A program made the position numbers and the translations under genes. A stretch of DNA of 64,000 nucleotides from Harmonia axyridis (Eukaryota > Arthropoda > Insecta > Coleoptera > Coccinellidae). Where the stretch lies: the NCBI RefSeq assembly GCF_914767665.1, contig NC_059502.1, positions 8,866,001 through 8,930,000 of the forward strand, read 5' to 3'. Below the pieces are notes generated by a model that saw only the letters and a list, made by a program, of their open reading frames with translations, searched no databases and was not told the origin of the DNA. Of this stretch, positions 1 through 13,000 are shown piece by piece (positions within the stretch are counted from its first letter, which is position 1; every line of letters starts with the position of its first letter).

Positions 1-546
1 GATGAGTCTAGATTCTGCCTCTACCATTGTGATCGACATTCCCTTATATACAGATGGCCACATGAAAGATATGCTCAATGCAATTTCCTGAATACTACTG
101 GTTTCGGGGGAGGATCGATTATGGTATGGGGTGAAATATCTTTGACTGCTCGCACAGACCTAGTGGTCGTTGATAATGGAGCTATGAATGCTGATTGGCA
201 TATAAGGAACATTCTTGAAGAGCATGTAGTGCCATTTGCCCCATACATTGCTGAAAATTTCATTTTTATGATCGTTCAGGAGTACCTTGAAGAGGTTGAA
301 GTCTCTCGAATCGAATGGCCAGCAAGAAGTCCAGATCTCAATCCGATTGAGCAGGTTTGGGACAACCTCAATAGAAGGCTGAGAAGTTGAGAAAATCATC
401 CAGCTACTCTTAATGACTTAGAAATCCAACTCAGAGAAATCTGGGAAGGATTAGATCAGAACATTTCAAGATCACTCATTTTGAGTATGAACCGTCGTTA
501 CCGAGCTGTAATTAACGCAAGGGGTGGAAATACCAAGTATTATTTC
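1..546 (+). pseudogene. Tc1-like transposase fragment (C-terminal half)
   Basis: Frame 1 is open from the window edge to the TGA at 388-390 and resumes to about 546. It reads as the C-terminal part of a Tc1-family DDE transposase. DESRF at residue 1 contains the first catalytic Asp. It is followed by GGGSIMVWG and, near 325-365, by SPDLNPIEQVWDNL, which contains the third acidic residue. The stretch that should carry the second Asp (the QDNxxxH region, near 270-290) is deleted, and an in-frame stop follows RRLRS. The tail after the stop (to about 546) still looks like a Tc1 C-terminus. It is a dead copy in an intron of the NDRG-like gene, cut by the window edge. Confidence 0.85.
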
Positions 547-773
547 ACTTATCAGCATTCCAGTATTTTGAAAATTGTTTATTTCTCTTCTTTCACATAA
601 GATTCGGTGAAATCCTGAATTTTTCTTCCATTTAATGTGTCTTGTTTCGTTCAAAACCTTCCCGAGAGAACATAAAAAATAAGTTAAAGTCAATATAGAG
701 TTAACTTTCATTAAAATTGAGATTTTCAGAATATGCGTTAATTTTTTTGCGCAGTGTATCTTCATCCACTCAC

Positions 774-1062
774 CCTGCCGAAGTGGTGCCACATCAGGTA
801 GTCCAAGACGCCTTGCGTCATGCCTTTCGACCTCAGATGTCTTGCGTTCAGTTTCTGGTAGCCCCACTCGATCCAACCGGCCGTTGTACTGGTGCAGTTG
901 ATCAGGCAGAGTGCCGAGACCCTTTCTGGATAGATGAGAGCGTAACGGGCCAAGATGTTGGCTCCAGCGCCCACTCCGAATCCTATGAACTGCTTGATTC
1001 CGAAATGGGTCAGGACGTAGCTGACCTGGCTGGCGAGCTCGTCCATCGTTGGGTATATGTAG
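774..1062 (-). CDS. MESK2: NDRG-like gene, exon with YIYPTMDELA to HHFGR
   Basis: This is a 289-nt exon. The acceptor TTGCAG lies just before 1062 and the donor GTGAGT at 773-768. It completes a split codon (GA|C, Asp) from the exon at 1569-1689 and ends on a whole codon (AGG). It encodes TMDELASQVSYVLTHFG, then the IGFGVGAGA elbow block, INCTSTTAGWIEWGYQKLNA and LMWHHFGR, all in NDRG order. The next exon must lie left of the window, because the 5' remainder of the window is intron and a Tc1 remnant. Confidence 0.9.
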
Positions 1063-4000
1063 CTGCAAGTGTGAGACGTCTTAGGCTCATTCTCTTCATC
1101 TCATGTGTACTAGATTCAACAGACACTGTGAACTTGGCTGTAAGCGGCCAGAACTTCCGTAGTATATACGGCAACACGCAGTTGGTAGCTAAGTTCACGG
1201 TGTCGGTTAAATCTAGTACTGAAATCGGAGAACGATCAGGGGTAAAATGCGCTCGAGTCGAATATCTACGTGTATACTTAATTGGTGAATCAGTACTATT
1301 GTCATTAAGGATGAAATGACATTTATGGCATCTAAATTGTCGAGTGCTAAATACAGTATTTGCAGATTGCTTGTATTATTGCCCATAACTAGATGACAGA
1401 ATATTTGAATGAAAACAACAATTATAAATCAGGACGAAGACAATCACGTCACACATCTGAAGAGGAAAAGTTTCTTCCGAATTTAGTGCACCTCTTAAGG
1501 TTTATCCGAAACATTTTATCTATTGATACTTATCAGTGAAAACGTGGAATAATTTCTGCAGTACTCACTCTTCTGGAAGAGTTTGAGCCCCTTCTTCTTG
1601 TCCAGGGGCGTTGATGTGGTACACGCAGAAGTTCTCTATGAGGGCTCGCATGTCGATGTAGTTGAAGAACGCTTGGAAGCTGGAGAGATCTGGAAAGGAA
1701 AATTATATTCGGATCACAATTGAACAGGGATAATTTTGTTTTGATTGATTATTTCATATGAAAAAATTTGTGCAACAGGACCTTAATCAGGTAAAATTGT
1801 TCCAAAATGCTAAGGGCCAGTTGCACCATTTGCCTAAACGTTGATTAATTTCTGATTCCTCTTGAGAAATCATAGAGTAATCAACGTTTAAATTTTCAAT
1901 CAATATTTAGGCAAATGGTGCAAGTGGCCCTAATCGTTTTAAAAATTGTACTCATACAGGTTGATTCTTGAGGTTGTACATTAAATTCAACCATAGATTT
2001 CCATCATCAAAAGAAATATTTTTTTCGGCAACCGTCCGGGAAGTGCTCACTTCCCGGGCGCTTTTTCTCTGAGAAAGTAGCATTTCCCGGCCTAGTCCGG
2101 AAAGTACGTACCTCCCGGACTAGGCCGGAAAAGAATCATAGAATCCATAGCAACCGAGATAACGGCTGACAGTTCATATGAAATTAGTTGTCAAAAATTT
2201 GCATGTTTTTTGATCGCAATCGCAATAAAATATGGAAAGCAGCAGCGATAGTGTTATTTTACATGGTTACCGAAAAAATATTGTACGCAACACGCCCGAA
2301 AATGGTTTTTTTGGACTCACAGACTTCCAGGACGAGCATAAGCGTCTAAGTGTCTAATCGTCCAAAAAAACCCTATTTTCCGGACTTGTTACGTTAATTA
2401 CTATTTTGATAATTTTTCTACAGTCTGCTCAGGTGAACAGATACAGGCTGTTAAAGTTCCTAAAAAAGAATTGTTTTCCCTTTGAAGCTCTCACATGATC
2501 ATTCCAAATTAAATGAATTTCAGTGTGATGTTTTCTATAACTTCTATTATCATTTTTCTGTACTTCTACTGGTTCACAAGTTATATCCTCGCCGATCCAT
2601 AAAACTGTATGAAATTAGCTCAAAAAATATTAAGGGATAATCCAAAGTCACTTTAAGAATAATTGATCGTTTTAGGAAATAAAATTATTCTCCATCATTT
2701 CTCGCAAAACGCGCCTTTTTTAAGATACTATTGATCTACCATAAGATAGATCTATGGGGTATATTAATCTACCTACAAGGTAGATTAATAGGCTTTATTG
2801 ATGTACCTACAAGGTAGATCTATGGGCTCACTAGTAGTACCTAATATCATAGATAAAAAATTTCTTTATATCAATACGTAAAATGTGATAAACTACAAGC
2901 TCATTATTCGTGGATCTGGCAATTCACGAATTCACGAAGAACGGAAGAAGTCAATTAATGTGAAGTTCTGTGTTATATCGGTGATGTTAACATCGAAAGA
3001 CAGTAGTGCATTAGCCCAATGGGATACCATTGAATGCTTATAATATAACTATTTACCTGAGCCGAATCTGGAAAAATTGTAAAGGAAAAAAGTGTTTTAT
3101 TTGACGAGACGAATCTATATTTATAAGACACGCTTCAAAACTAGCCTTGACAGTATTTATATGGGAAACCGCTCCAAATAGACTCGTTTAAGAATGATTT
3201 GAGACTTGACATTTTCATGGAAAATCGCCAAAGCTTCTAACTCCACTCTCTGGTTATTCAGGAATAGTTCGTGTTGCAAGAAAACAATAACATAACAACA
3301 TGAAAATTCGTCCATTCCCGAAATCCGACAGTTTTCACATATAGGCCCTGTATGAACTGGATCCTAAAGGAATTTGTGGTTTGACCCGGTTTCTCCCATA
3401 CGAGGGTCCATCTATCAGGCGTATCACCGTTTCTCAGACGTTCTCCGAAGATGCTGGTCCTCCTAATATGTGACTCCGCCGGAAAATTTATGTCTACGCC
3501 TTCTTGGAATTTCGGTATGCCGGTCTGGCTTACATCTACGATTAATGGAGTTCTGGAAATTACTACAGCGGCGTGATGTATGTTTTATGGGGATGCCGAA
3601 GGTTGAACGAGTATATTGTTTTTTTTTGGGGGGTTCATAAAAGTCATTCAATATGGAGTGTTGTAAAAGAAAAGCAAAAGGTGTTTTTTTTAGAGCTATA
3701 GAACTTTGAGTTGCAATAAAACAACGATGGATTATTCGATTGACATGAATTTTATTTATCCGCGGGATAATCTTGTGGCATTACATTTTAAATATGATTT
3801 CTCTAATTCTGTGGTTATTCCGTTCATTCTTCAACATCTTGTAGAACAAAATCGTGCGAGAATATATCAGAAACGCACAGTTTTCATGGTTATATTTTAT
3901 TATTCTATGTTGTCACTCCGAACTTTCCGCCAAGGCTTTATCTGTCAATTCATCAATTTGCCTTAAAGAAATCAGTTCTGCCAACCAACATTTTTCAATG

Positions 4001-7000
4001 CAAAAATCACTAAATTATATTTATGGAAATATTTTATTAATTTCAATGACAATGCAATGAATTAGAGAAAATAATGTATAATACTCGTACAGAAGGCTCA
4101 TTCTACCACTCGTTCATTCCAAAACTCGCCACTTCGTGGCTCGTTTTTGAATTTTGAACTCGTGGAAGAATATCAATGCCTTCTGCACTTGTATTATAAA
4201 TAACTATTCTGGCATATGACCGCCACGGGTGGCTCGGATGTAGTCCAATCTGGACGTCCAATTTTCGATTACTTTTTCCAACATTTGTGTCCGTATATCG
4301 GCAATAACACGACGAATGTTGTCTTCTAAATGGTCAAGGGTTTGTGGTTTATCCGCATAGACCAATGACTTTACATAGCCCCACAGAAAGTAGTCTAGCG
4401 GTGTTAAATTACAAGATCTTGGAGGCCAATCCTCAGGTCCAAAACGTGAAATTAGGCGGTCACCAAACGTGTCTTTCAATAAATCGATTGTGGCACGAGC
4501 TTTGTGACATGTTGCACCGTCATGCTGGAACCACAGCTCCTGGACATCATGGTTGTTCAATTCAGGAATGAAAAAGTTAGTAATCATGGCTCTATACCGA
4601 TCTCCATTGACTGTAACGTTCTGGCCATCGATTTTGAAGAAGTACGGACCAATGATTCCACCAGCCCATAAAGCGCACCAAACAGTCAGTTTTTCTGGAT
4701 GTAACGGTGTTTCGACACACATTTGAGGATTAGCTTCACTCCAAATGCAGCAGTTTTGTTTATTGACGTAGTCATTCAACCAGAAGTGCGCTTCATTGCT
4801 AAACAAAATAAAATGGACGTGGTGCGCGATACGTATTCCGCACAGAACCATTATTTTCGAAATAAAATTGCACTATTTGCAAACGTTGTTCAGGCGTGAG
4901 TCTATTCATGATGAATTGCCAAACCAAACTGAGCTGTTAAATCGGTCGCCATCTTGAACAGTCATGCCAACTTAAAGTTATATACCTCGAAAAAAAAACA
5001 CCCTATAGTTAAATAGTTGTAGTCCTAGTAGGTTTTGTTACTCTGTCCTATGGTACGTTTCCCAAAACTAGAAAATTTTTGTCTGAGGCTCACAATCCTA
5101 CCTAAAAGTTAGTATTTCCTAGCTAACTTTTTGCATTATTTCTGAACGAAAAATCCCATCTCGAAATACGCTTATTTGCGAGCATAAAAAGAATCATCTC
5201 GTCCCAAGAAAAATTCAATCATCACGGCACAATTTCTGCGTACGCAGGGCTAACATCCAGCGAAAAAAACGTATTTTTACGGCTTGGGACCGAGTTCTTT
5301 CAACGTAGGAATTTCCACTTAGGGAAAATCGCTCACGTTTCATATCGGGTCCATAAATTCCTGGATGTCGCTTTCCTTTTCTTCGACGTCGACGCGGCAG
5401 GGAATACAGATGACGGAAGTTTCCACTAGTTCATAACTCACTATATTTATCTGAAGATGAAGAAGTTGATGGAAACTTCGGAAAATTCAAAACTCATCTG
5501 TTAGTTTTTTTATATGGAGTCTCGAAACTTCGGTAATTAGAGCGGTCTTGTTGACATAATTTTTGAAGGAAATGACCCATTTTGCTGATGAGAGTCAAGA
5601 AAATCGTTGGGGAAATTTTCCATTTAAATAATCGACAATCTTCTTATATATAATTGGATGGAGCTTGGGGGTTTGAAATCCTTTTTGGTCGGTTTTGTCC
5701 AACTTGTTATTGTCGAGAATTTCATAGCGAATATCGGTTAAGACTACATTCATTGATAATAATTCTCGAATAAATTAGAAACATAGAGTAATGAACATAG
5801 ATAGAGGGAGTTTACGCAATTTTTACATGTCCCCAACATGGTTAGATTACGTTGTCGGATTGTGATATATTTTCAAAACTACAATTTTACTATATCGTTA
5901 TGAATGTATATTATATTGAATGAAATATATTTATTTCAGTGATTCCCGATTAAATATGCAAACTTGAGTATTTGGAATCTCATATTTTCCTAATTGTCGA
6001 ATTTATAATAAGCGGAATATTTATTAATTTCTGTATCTACCTGCTGAAATCCAAGGTTTGGCAACTTTTGCTTTCCTAGTGTCATCGGTTGTTTAACGTC
6101 GTTTGGCGCGCTTGAAATTTGTTTTTTGAATTTCTGATATATTTAGGTATTTATTTCAATATATTTTGAGTTATTATGAAACGTTTATGTACTTTGGAAC
6201 ATAAGAAATGCGTTCTTCGTGGAGAAACTCGCGAATTGAGTGAAATATCGTATCACTGATTTGTTTTCATTTCCGCGCGCTTCATGTCAAATTTGATGGT
6301 TCATGTTGGGGACAAAATTCGCTTACTGAAATGACATATGCTCCCTCTATCTATGTTCATCACACAGAGATCAGAATAAATTTATAAATTTACCAACGCC
6401 ATGTAGATGAATGATGTAATTTTTATATAAATTATGTATAATAGAACTAGAGATAAAATTTTTGCGTCAAAATTTCTCAATTATTATATGAAAGTTTGTT
6501 TTTTTTGGCAATTCATGAATAAATCAATTTACAACTTCAAAGCACTTGCAGATCTCGAAAAGGAAACATCTTAAGCAAAAATATTTCGAATAAAAGGTTG
6601 CTGATTTTGAGGTGGAAGTCCACTTATGCTGAATTCGCTTCGGAAACGGAAACTTTGTAATCTGAAATGAAAAAAAAAGTTTTTTGCTGCAGATTCGTAT
6701 TCTTCTACAAAAAATACAAAAAAATTGTACGAAGAATTTTTCACAATTCGTCACAGATGGACCTGCAATCGAATTTAACTTTTCCGTCTGAACTACCTTA
6801 ATGTATCCGCTCCAATGATCATTCACATGAAATTATAACGTTTCCTGCTGAACTGTTTGGTGCCAGTACATGTACTGCCATATATTTTTTGTTCTTGGTG
6901 TTTTTGGTTCAATAAGACTTTCCATCGATTGAAAAGTCTGTTTTTTTATTTTGAATCTAGTAGAAATCTCTGTCAAGTCGTCTATCTTTATGCCCAGAAC

Positions 7001-10000
7001 GTTTTTCTTAATTCCAACGAATAGTTGGATAATTTACGACTGAAGTTTCATAGTAATGATTAACGGAACGGATATATTAAGGTTGTTCAGACGGGAAATT
7101 CAAATACGATCGCAGTGCCATCTGTGGCGATTCCTGAAAATTGGTTCGTACAAAACTTTTGTATTTTTTGCCGTAAAATACTAATCTGCTATAAAAAACA
7201 GGGATTCTCATTCGGAATTCCAAAGTTGACCCCCGATTCTCCCAAAAGGGTGAAGGAAGTGGAGGTGGTTTTAGCATTTTTTTAAATCTTATTCAACTTA
7301 GAAAATTCACCCTGTATAAGATTCGTTCGTTACAAAATATGCGCAGTCCCAATATTCTAACGCTTTCTGCCGAAAGTAATGTAAATCAAAAAAAAAAAAA
7401 ACTAAACAACTACATTATCACATTGTAGACGAATCCCATCCACAACCAAAGAACCTCTGGAGATGCCTACCGCAGTTGTAAGCGAAACGTAACACGAAAA
7501 TACTGATCAAACCAAAATTTATCAGCATCGTTCATCAAAAACAATAATACTGATCGACCAAAATTCTAACCCTAAAATTCATCGCGGCAATACTCACAGT
7601 TAAGTCCCAAATCGTGGTAGGTCACGATGGCAGGTTTGTTCCTGTAACCCTGGGTTGCCACCATCACGGTGCCCCGGTCCGTCTCCACCATCTCCTCCTG
7701 CATGGTTTCCGCGATCCTGGACAACGTCCTCGAGGCAGGAAAGTGAAGCTGGATGTTCTTCAGCTCTATGTCATCCATGCTGTCGGAGGGCATCGTGCTG
7801 AAAGGTAGTCTTTCTTGTGAGTTCGTGGAAAATAAGCAGGAACGCAGAAATTGTTTCATTCTGGATTTGAGTCGGTTAAAAATACATATAATGTTGGTAT
7901 AATGTAGGTCTTGTTTGGTGTTTAGATACCGAGCAATTTAGGGAATACAAGGTTGTTTTCATGATAAAATAAAAACACTCGTTTAACATTTATTTGTGTA
8001 CATAGGTTACGCCAATGAGCTAACAACGTAATAACGTTCGTTCTGTTAAGTGTAAAGCCATTTACAAGAAAGGATATTTGGATATCGAATCATTTTTTGG
8101 CATGATCCAGTTTTCTGAATAACTCATGGTACGTCTTGTTTACCTGTTCTTCGGCCAAAGACGTAGATAAGTGATTTTGCCTAAATAACATATCCACGTC
8201 TCCATAAAAATACATTCAGTTCCACAAAAATTAAGAACTTATAATATAAAAATTTATATACAGGGTTTTCCAATAAGAGATTTCATTTTGTTTCATTTTT
8301 CATAGTTCTCCGATCCCTACAATAAAACCTGGATTAATATTTATTTCGGGGGTCACAAAAAGTTCATTATTTCCTTGTCCTCATGTTATACCTAAGCTCA
8401 CAATAATCAAAATATTTCATTATATAGAGAATCGTGCAATTTTTTTATATTCATCAGCAGCATAAATTAATTTTCAACCATTCAACTGTGTATGAATTTT
8501 TGTTTTTCGAAAAATACTACTTCAATATCTGAAGAAATATTGAAATATAAGAATATTAAGAAATATGGAACCAGAAATACATTAAAACATTGATACGTAA
8601 ATGGAAGAGATACAATAAAACCATAGAAATGACTTGGATTTTATTTCAAATTTACCGAAACTGACGATAGCACAGGCCAACAAAATGAAAAAAAATGGTG
8701 ACAGAAATCCAAGAACTAATTTCAATGTGCTGATTTCAAAAACGCCACCAGTTTTTTTTTTGTCAGTTCTAATACAGTTTAATTTATGTGAGTCCTGATT
8801 CTAGTCAATAATAAAGAAATAATCGCCAATATAAAAATTTCCTAATCACAACTAGAATCGAAGGAAATTATCGAGTGATGTATTGAATCTATCTGATAGA
8901 CAAAGTCTGAGAGCTTTTTCGGATTCAGCACCCAAAATCCAACAAGGGTTTAAATCAAAGCCACTGAAAGGTCTGTAGGCCTTTATAATGAAAAAAAATT
9001 ACTAAATTTATATAAACCTACACACTTATACTAACTAATCTGCTAAACAATAGCTACTAACTACTGTCTACATATACATTTATTTACCAATCGTTCAATT
9101 CGCCAATGCTTACAATTCAAATACGGTAACCAAATCCAAGCATTTCGATACTGAAAAAAAATCAAACATGTGTAAATCTGTACTTGTTCTTACCCCAAAA
9201 GGGCTGCTTCTTCTGCAATTGTACCGGAAGAAGGCATTTTCTTATTCGTGTTTGTGTTCACGCTATCTGTCCTAAAACAAACAGAAATTGAGGAATGAGG
9301 AGATGATACAGGAATGTTCGAAAAATTGAATGGAACCATCGCCAAGAAACAAGATTGTTAGTATTGGTTTATTGGTGAAGCGATGTGGGTTTTCAAGTGA
9401 GAGTATTGATGAAGTTTTGTACAATTATGTATTTGCGTTTTAGTCTTCTGAGCAAGATGAATGTTAGGTCATACCTCATACCGCTTGCAAAGCATTGACC
9501 ACCTGACACATTTCTCTACTAATTTAATTATCTTTCAGTTGTCAGAGTTGTCCGCCTAACATTAATACCTATGGACTACTGCATCAATAACACGTAGAAT
9601 TTTAATAAATATCGCCAAAACAGTTGGTACGCATGTTTCAGCAAAGGATTTCAATTGGCTGTTTTTGTTCCATTTATAGCTCCCATATGCCTAAATAAAT
9701 ATTACAGTGCTTTTAGTGCTTTTTATGAAAATCATGTTACATTGAACCTTTGAATCTTGTTAATATACAATTTAAAATCCCCTATCAAAATTTCATCTAC
9801 TCATTTTGAAAGAGCTCTGATCAAAATGCAACCAAAAACCGAAATATGCAAACCTAACAAAAGGTACCCAAATAAACTTGTAGTGGTTATATTGGTGCAC
9901 AAAGAATACTTTTCCAAGTCCGGACTATAAGATGGATGTATAAGAACCTTCCAATCAAGCTCCAGGAGTTTTTGGAGAGTCACTATCGATGTGTGTGAAC

Positions 10001-13000
10001 TGATATTGTCCTGATGGAACACAATTCCCCTCCTATTGGCCAAAGATGGCCGCTTCTGGGCATTTGTTTCCTTCAGATGGTCCAATTATTGACAGTTCAG
10101 TTCCGAGTTCAGAGTTTTGCCGTAGGGGAGCAACTCAAAGTAGATAATTCTCTGCCAATCCCACCAAACACACAGCAAAACCTTCCTGGCCGTCAATCCA
10201 ACCTTGACCACCGTTTCCAGCGGCTCGTTTCGTTTCGACCACGACCACGTTTTGATCCACTTTTCATCACCAGTCGCAAACCGCTTCCAAAATGGGTCGA
10301 TTTTATTGCGATTCAGCAACGATTCGCAGATGGAAATTCATACATCAAGCTTCTTGAGACCAGCCTCATGCAAATGGTTCCAAACGGTTTTTTGTTCAAT
10401 ATTAGTTCTTAGGCAATAGAAACAGTGCTTACATGACGGTCGGACTGGACAATGTCCATCTTTGACCATAAAATTACCGGAACGGAATCGACGAAACCAA
10501 AATGCGCATGATTGGCTGTTACAGTATGAAGACCATAAACACCATTTACATTTTCAGACGCCTGGTTTGCTTTTTCGCCTTTACCGAAGAAAAACTGTAA
10601 AATATAGCTTATTTTTTGTTTGCTAGAGTCCATCTTTGTCACGCGCTCAAACTAAACTGAGTTAACTAATCACAAAGTTTTTCTAGTACGAAGTCTCATC
10701 TTTCTGGTGGAACCTGATCGGACATATACAACGCGATATACAGATAACTAGAGCCATCTATGGGAAAAGTAGTGTATTTCTTTTTGTCATACCTAATATA
10801 ACGATCATGGTACCACATTATAGGAAACCAACCAAGATAATTAAGCTGTAGCTTAACTATATTATAATATAGATTTCGAAACAGGAAAATCACTTTTAGC
10901 TCTTATACATGTGTTACATCCAAATGCTGAAAAATAACGTCCTATCCAACCATTTTTTTATTGAAAATCGATCGTAAAACCGCAAATGCACATTAGCATC
11001 CCCGTTAGGCTTCCTCCCATTAACGCTAAAACGGCCACGCACAGTCAGCCCACAATCCATTCGGGCCTTATAGTGTAGCGAGGAAAATACGATATGTGTC
11101 TATGGAATCCATTTACAAAATGAGCGTTGGGAAACTCGATATTACGACGGCAATATCGAATTTCTGAAAACCGTCTCATGACGGTCTTGCAAATACGATG
11201 GGATATAATTCAAGAGCTGCTATAGACTCTGGAGAGATCGGTGAAGCGATGTGTATAGATGGTAGGAAGCGAGAATTACAACTAAAAAAAATTGGATAAA
11301 AACATGCATCGTGCGGCTTACCTTCACTATGAGGACTGCAACTGTATTGTATGTCTTTTAACGCCAATACTTGTTTTTAATGCGATCTGGCGGAGGTAAT
11401 GATGATGAACTTATTGTGTGTGTAAGTTAAAAAAGTGCAACAACGCCTCAATCTTAGAGAGTGCATTTTGTAGGCTTGTTTCCAAGTCGATTGACGTCCT
11501 GTTTCTGAAAGGCTGTACAACGTAGAACATAATAGAAGCATAATGATACACTTCGATTTGAACATAGTAGCTTTAACTATTATGGTTTCTTTTGGCAGGA
11601 AATGAACTTTGTTAAAAGGGGTTATAATGTTTCAGCGGTTCAAAAATAATTAGGTAGACTTTATTTTATAATAGAGACCATCGATTTATATGAGGTTTTC
11701 ACTATTATTCATTACAAAGAGTTCGTCATTGCGGAAAGTCCTTAATTATTCATTTCTCTGGAATGGAAAAACGAAATCAGATGAATATGATATAGGTTTC
11801 CGAACAAACATTTCTTTTTTTATGTATTTTCACATAAAATTAATATACAAGAAGTCTTACCAAAGGCTGAAAATGCGGGTTTTGTAAAATTAAAAATAAA
11901 GACTTAAAAATGTATTTTGAATTCTTGCATGTAGTAGAAAAGGACGGTAAATCATCAGAGGAACGTTTTAGATTGCTTCGATCATCCTAAAAAGTGGTGG
12001 GATCTCAAAAACGCTGAGGGAGAGCAGTAGTTGAACTTTGTCAGATCACGAGAATGCTACGTTGTATAAACCCCTATGAATAAAGTTAATTTATCTCTCT
12101 TGAAAATAGATTAGTCAATTGAATAAGACTTTTTAGATTCAAGTCTTCTGTTTATTTCTCAAGTATGTTATGTACATTCATTATTTAAGTTACAAGATCA
12201 AGGGCTTTGGCCATTTAAGGAAAAAATGTGGTATATTCGAGAATTGATCATGTCTAATCAAACTCATCATCGAAAGCTGGATTTCCCAGATATCATAAAT
12301 TCAGAAACTCGAAATGATTTGACCGTGTAGATTTTTCAGTTCTTTGATCAGTCTTTCAGAAACAGAGCTTCACACAAAAACATCTGGCAGGGATGGAAGT
12401 TTTCCCTGTTATCTGATAGAAATATATGTGATATTTGAAGATTTGCTGTACTAGATATTATATTATTATTTCAGTAGGCGATATTTCATACTTGACCTAC
12501 AGTCTCTTTGCTGTTGATGAGACCGATGATATAAAATTTGGTAATAAAAAAATGTATTTATGTTTGTTTAAAAAGATGAATTTCGCATTATAGACAGTTC
12601 TTTAGAATGCTGCAAATTTTACACAAAGGTTAATCATTCACTGCATCACACAGAATTATGCATCTAAAAGTATTCGTCATTCTGATATGCGAAATATGAA
12701 GCAAATCTAAATATCCACGTGACGAAAAATTGAAAACCTAAAAACTATATGCGAATAGAAAATGAGATTTTTTTTCGATTTCTGGTTGAATTTCTATGGT
12801 TCTGATGAAGCCAAAAACAAGAAATTTTACACAAAGGTGAAAATGGCTGTTTGTGCTCCGATATTCGGTTCGAAATTCTTTTTTACATCTAAAATCTGAT
12901 TTCTATCGAATTCGTAGTTTGGAAAACTTTCGGGATTTTTCGTGTTTTCAGCCAGATAGAATGGAATTTCATTGCTTTCTTCACAAACTACAAAAGCTGT

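Larger units (their letters stand above)
3679..5003 (-). mobile_element. Mariner-type element copy A, with a nested insertion
   Basis: The ends GGTGTTTTTTTTAGAGC (left) and the reverse of CTCGAAAAAAAAACACC (right) form imperfect ~34-bp inverted repeats. The transposase reads on the minus strand and keeps the motifs LFSNEAHFWLN, FQHDGATCH and LTPLDYFLWGYVK. Counting by eye, 36 residues separate the second and third acidic positions (the third is Asn here, in SCNLTP). The N-terminal MNRLTPEQRLQIVQFYFE is present but is joined out of frame to the catalytic part by a deletion. Copy A belongs to the subgroup with CAA at codon 11. It is interrupted at 3803-4208 by another repeat. Confidence 0.9.

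Noticed and set aside
472..1319. Long frames at 472-1068 (minus, 198 aa) and 717-1319 (plus, 200 aa)
   Set aside because: Both overlap the NDRG-like exon at 774-1062 in the wrong frame or strand. The family-matching frame is the shorter minus one.
7614..7808. 64-codon plus-strand frame
   Set aside because: Antisense shadow of the NDRG-like exon at 7598-7797.
10014..10412. 132-codon plus-strand frame
   Set aside because: Antisense of the decayed mariner transposase at 9801-10642.
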